Shown piece after piece: positions 5,211 to 6,277 of a DNA stretch of 6,277 bases. The DNA is from Gammaproteobacteria bacterium (GTDB lineage Bacteria > Pseudomonadota > Gammaproteobacteria > Eutrophobiales > Eutrophobiaceae): positions 1-6,277 of the forward strand of contig JACQHV010000207.1 of the NCBI GenBank assembly GCA_016198885.1. Direction: 5' to 3'. A program made the position numbers and the translations under genes. The first letter of the stretch is position 1. The number at the start of each line of letters is the position of its first letter. Below the pieces are notes generated by a model that ran no database searches, was not told the origin of the DNA, and saw only the letters and a program-made list of their open reading frames with translations.

Positions 5211-5585
5211 TTATTTGATAACTTTCAAATGCTGTTTAGGATTTGGTTCAGTTTTTTGATGAGATTCAGAATCGTGATCATCATCCGGGAAAATCAGCCC
5301 CTTGCCATTTTCCCTGGCATAAATTGCAGTTACGGCTTTCACCGGGAAAATGATTTGATATTGCTTGCCATTAAAACGGGCATTAAATGATACTTTTTCA
5401 TTGCCAAGCTCAAGATTATGAGCTGCAGATGGAACTACATTCAGGACAATCTTGCCTCCTTTAACATACCGGGTTGGAACATTTACACCTTTTACAGTGG
5501 CATCCACCAGAAGATAGGGTGTCATATTATTAGCAAGAATCCAGTCATATAGGGCACGAAGAAGATAGGGGCGATTGGATGTCAT
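5211..5585 (-). CDS. sspB: SspB, ClpXP specificity-enhancing adaptor
   Basis: SspB tethers ssrA-tagged polypeptides, made when tmRNA rescues stalled ribosomes, to the ClpXP protease. From the ATG at 5585 the protein has 124 residues (E. coli 165). The N-terminal substrate-binding domain (1 to about 98) is well conserved: RPYLLRALYDWILANNMTP (5-23), GKIVLNVVPSAAHNLELGNEKVSFNARFNG (44-73) and AVTAIYARENGKGLIFP (84-100). A short acidic and polar linker (DDDHDSESHQKTEPNP) leads to the C-terminal ClpX-binding tail LKVIK, equivalent to LRVVK in E. coli. The shorter length comes from a linker of about 18 residues in place of roughly 50. An in-frame TTG two codons upstream is a less likely start. The gene follows sspA by 54 bp, the usual sspAB arrangement. 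No strong ribosome site is visible, and I see no terminator or convincing promoter in 5586-5639. Confidence 0.96.
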   Translation of the reverse strand: MTSNRPYLLRALYDWILANNMTPYLLVDATVKGVNVPTRYVKGGKIVLNVVPSAAHNLELGNEKVSFNARFNGKQYQIIFPVKAVTAIYARENGKGLIFPDDDHDSESHQKTEPNPKQHLKVIK

Positions 5586-5639
5586 TAGCAAATATACAAC
5601 ATGGATAATATCTGATATTCAATAATAATCTGTTAAATT

Positions 5640-6266
5640 TTAAATATTCATTTCCCTTTCTGTATCTGACATGCTTGTCTGAAATGCCTCTCTTTCAAAC
5701 AAACGTTCACCATATTTAATCAATGATTTTGCTGAAGATGGCATCTTTATTCCATAGGTATTTATCCTCCATAATAACGGTGCCATACAACAATCAATCA
5801 ATGAATATTCATCCGACATAAAATACGGCTTTTGTTCAAAGACCGGGACAATTGTTGTGAGATTATCACGCATGATTTTCCGCGCATTTGCTGAGGCAAT
5901 ATCGTTATCACTATCAAGATCATCAACCAGTTTATACAGGTCCCGCATAACGCGATAGCGAAATTGACGATTAATCGCCCTTGAAACCGGATCAACCGGC
6001 ATTAATGGTGGATGGGGGAAACGTTCATCCAGATATTCCATTATAATCTGGGCGTTATACAAAACCAGCTCACGATCAATTAATGTTAATACAGAATTAT
6101 ATGGATTTAATTCAATCAATTCTTCCGGTTTATTATCACCTTCCACATAATTGATTTCGACGTTTATGTCTTTCTCTGCCAGTACAATACGAACACAGTG
6201 ACTGATCGGTGTAACCGGATCAGAATAGAGCACCATAACAGATCGTCTATTGGCAATACTCGCCAT
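5640..6266 (-). CDS. sspA: Stringent starvation protein A, RNA polymerase-associated SspA
   Basis: SspA binds RNA polymerase holoenzyme and modulates promoter use in stationary phase and acid stress. It has a glutathione-S-transferase-like fold without transferase activity. This copy has 208 residues (E. coli 212). It starts MASIANRRSVMVLYSDP, has SHCVRIVLAEK (22-32) in the thioredoxin-like half, and IIMEYLDERFPHPPLMP (74-90), including Pro84-His85-Pro86, the surface patch required for activity in E. coli at the same numbering. The all-helical half contains APVF-like TTIVPVFEQKPYFMSDEYSLIDC (137-159) and APLLWR. It ends in EREMNI, slightly shorter than E. coli. The proline after SV in the thioredoxin fold is Leu60 here (SVLTL, codon TTA), which is unusual. 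The start is supported by GGAGG five bases upstream. It is the first gene of the sspA-sspB-macrodomain set; its promoter lies beyond the right edge. Confidence 0.97.
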   Translation of the reverse strand: MASIANRRSVMVLYSDPVTPISHCVRIVLAEKDINVEINYVEGDNKPEELIELNPYNSVLTLIDRELVLYNAQIIMEYLDERFPHPPLMPVDPVSRAINRQFRYRVMRDLYKLVDDLDSDNDIASANARKIMRDNLTTIVPVFEQKPYFMSDEYSLIDCCMAPLLWRINTYGIKMPSSAKSLIKYGERLFEREAFQTSMSDTEREMNI

Positions 6267-6271
6267 AAAAT

Positions 6272-6276
6272 CCTCC
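6272..6276 (-). promoter_or_regulatory. Strong ribosome binding site of sspA
   Basis: TGGAGG, a near-perfect Shine-Dalgarno sequence, lies five bases before the ATG at 6266. It fixes the start at MASIANRR and is the strongest such site in the window, which fits an abundant protein. Confidence 0.85.
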
Positions 6277-6277
6277 A

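Noticed and set aside
299..6266. Defence system, prophage, CRISPR array, tRNA or insertion sequence
   Set aside because: Both strands were read for direct-repeat arrays, transposase or integrase motifs and tRNA-like cloverleafs. None was seen; the genes are all conserved chromosomal types.

Overview
The window looks like chromosomal DNA of a gammaproteobacterium with a moderate to low GC content. All eight protein genes give recognisable full-length products of conserved housekeeping families. The order rsmI / lpoA-yraN-SIS gene-dolP is the arrangement known from E. coli (yraL / yraM-yraN-diaA-yraP). The flanking rnpB and sspAB genes resemble what I recall of Pseudomonas-type genomes, so a non-enteric gammaproteobacterium is the best guess. 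I cannot name a genus.

Layout, left to right. Positions 1-231 (minus) hold the 5' part of rnpB, the catalytic RNA of RNase P; its 3' end lies beyond the left edge. Its promoter is at 236-263. rsmI (299-1141, minus) encodes the 16S rRNA C1402 ribose methyltransferase. It is divergent from a plus-strand run of four closely spaced genes: lpoA (outer-membrane activator of a peptidoglycan synthase), yraN (UPF0102, nuclease-like fold), a SIS-domain gene of the GmhA/DiaA group, and dolP (two-BON-domain outer-membrane lipoprotein). Meeting dolP tail to tail, with one base between the stop codons, is a minus-strand set read right to left: sspA, sspB and a macrodomain (ADP-ribose-binding) gene.

Themes: the plus-strand genes concern the cell envelope (LpoA, DolP, and heptose supply if the SIS protein is GmhA). 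The minus-strand genes concern RNA and stress physiology (RNase P RNA, RsmI, SspA on RNA polymerase, SspB feeding ClpXP, and a macrodomain protein whose relative YmdB acts on RNase III in E. coli). Except for the rnpB region, the window is packed. I saw no convincing intrinsic terminator.

The most unusual feature is in rnpB. Its peripheral helix P12, normally a short hairpin, is replaced by a 77-nt palindrome with 23-nt arms (29-51 and 83-105, 22 of 23 pairs). The arm core resembles a REP-type palindrome of the kind associated with Y1 (RAYT) transposases. The flanking RNase P core motifs are intact, so the RNA probably still works with a mobile-type palindrome built into it. Smaller points of interest are a hairpin covering the ribosome site of the macrodomain gene, a SIS protein that keeps GmhA catalytic ligands in a DiaA locus, loss of the usual thioredoxin-fold cis-proline in SspA, and loss of the DolP tryptophan implicated in lipid binding.
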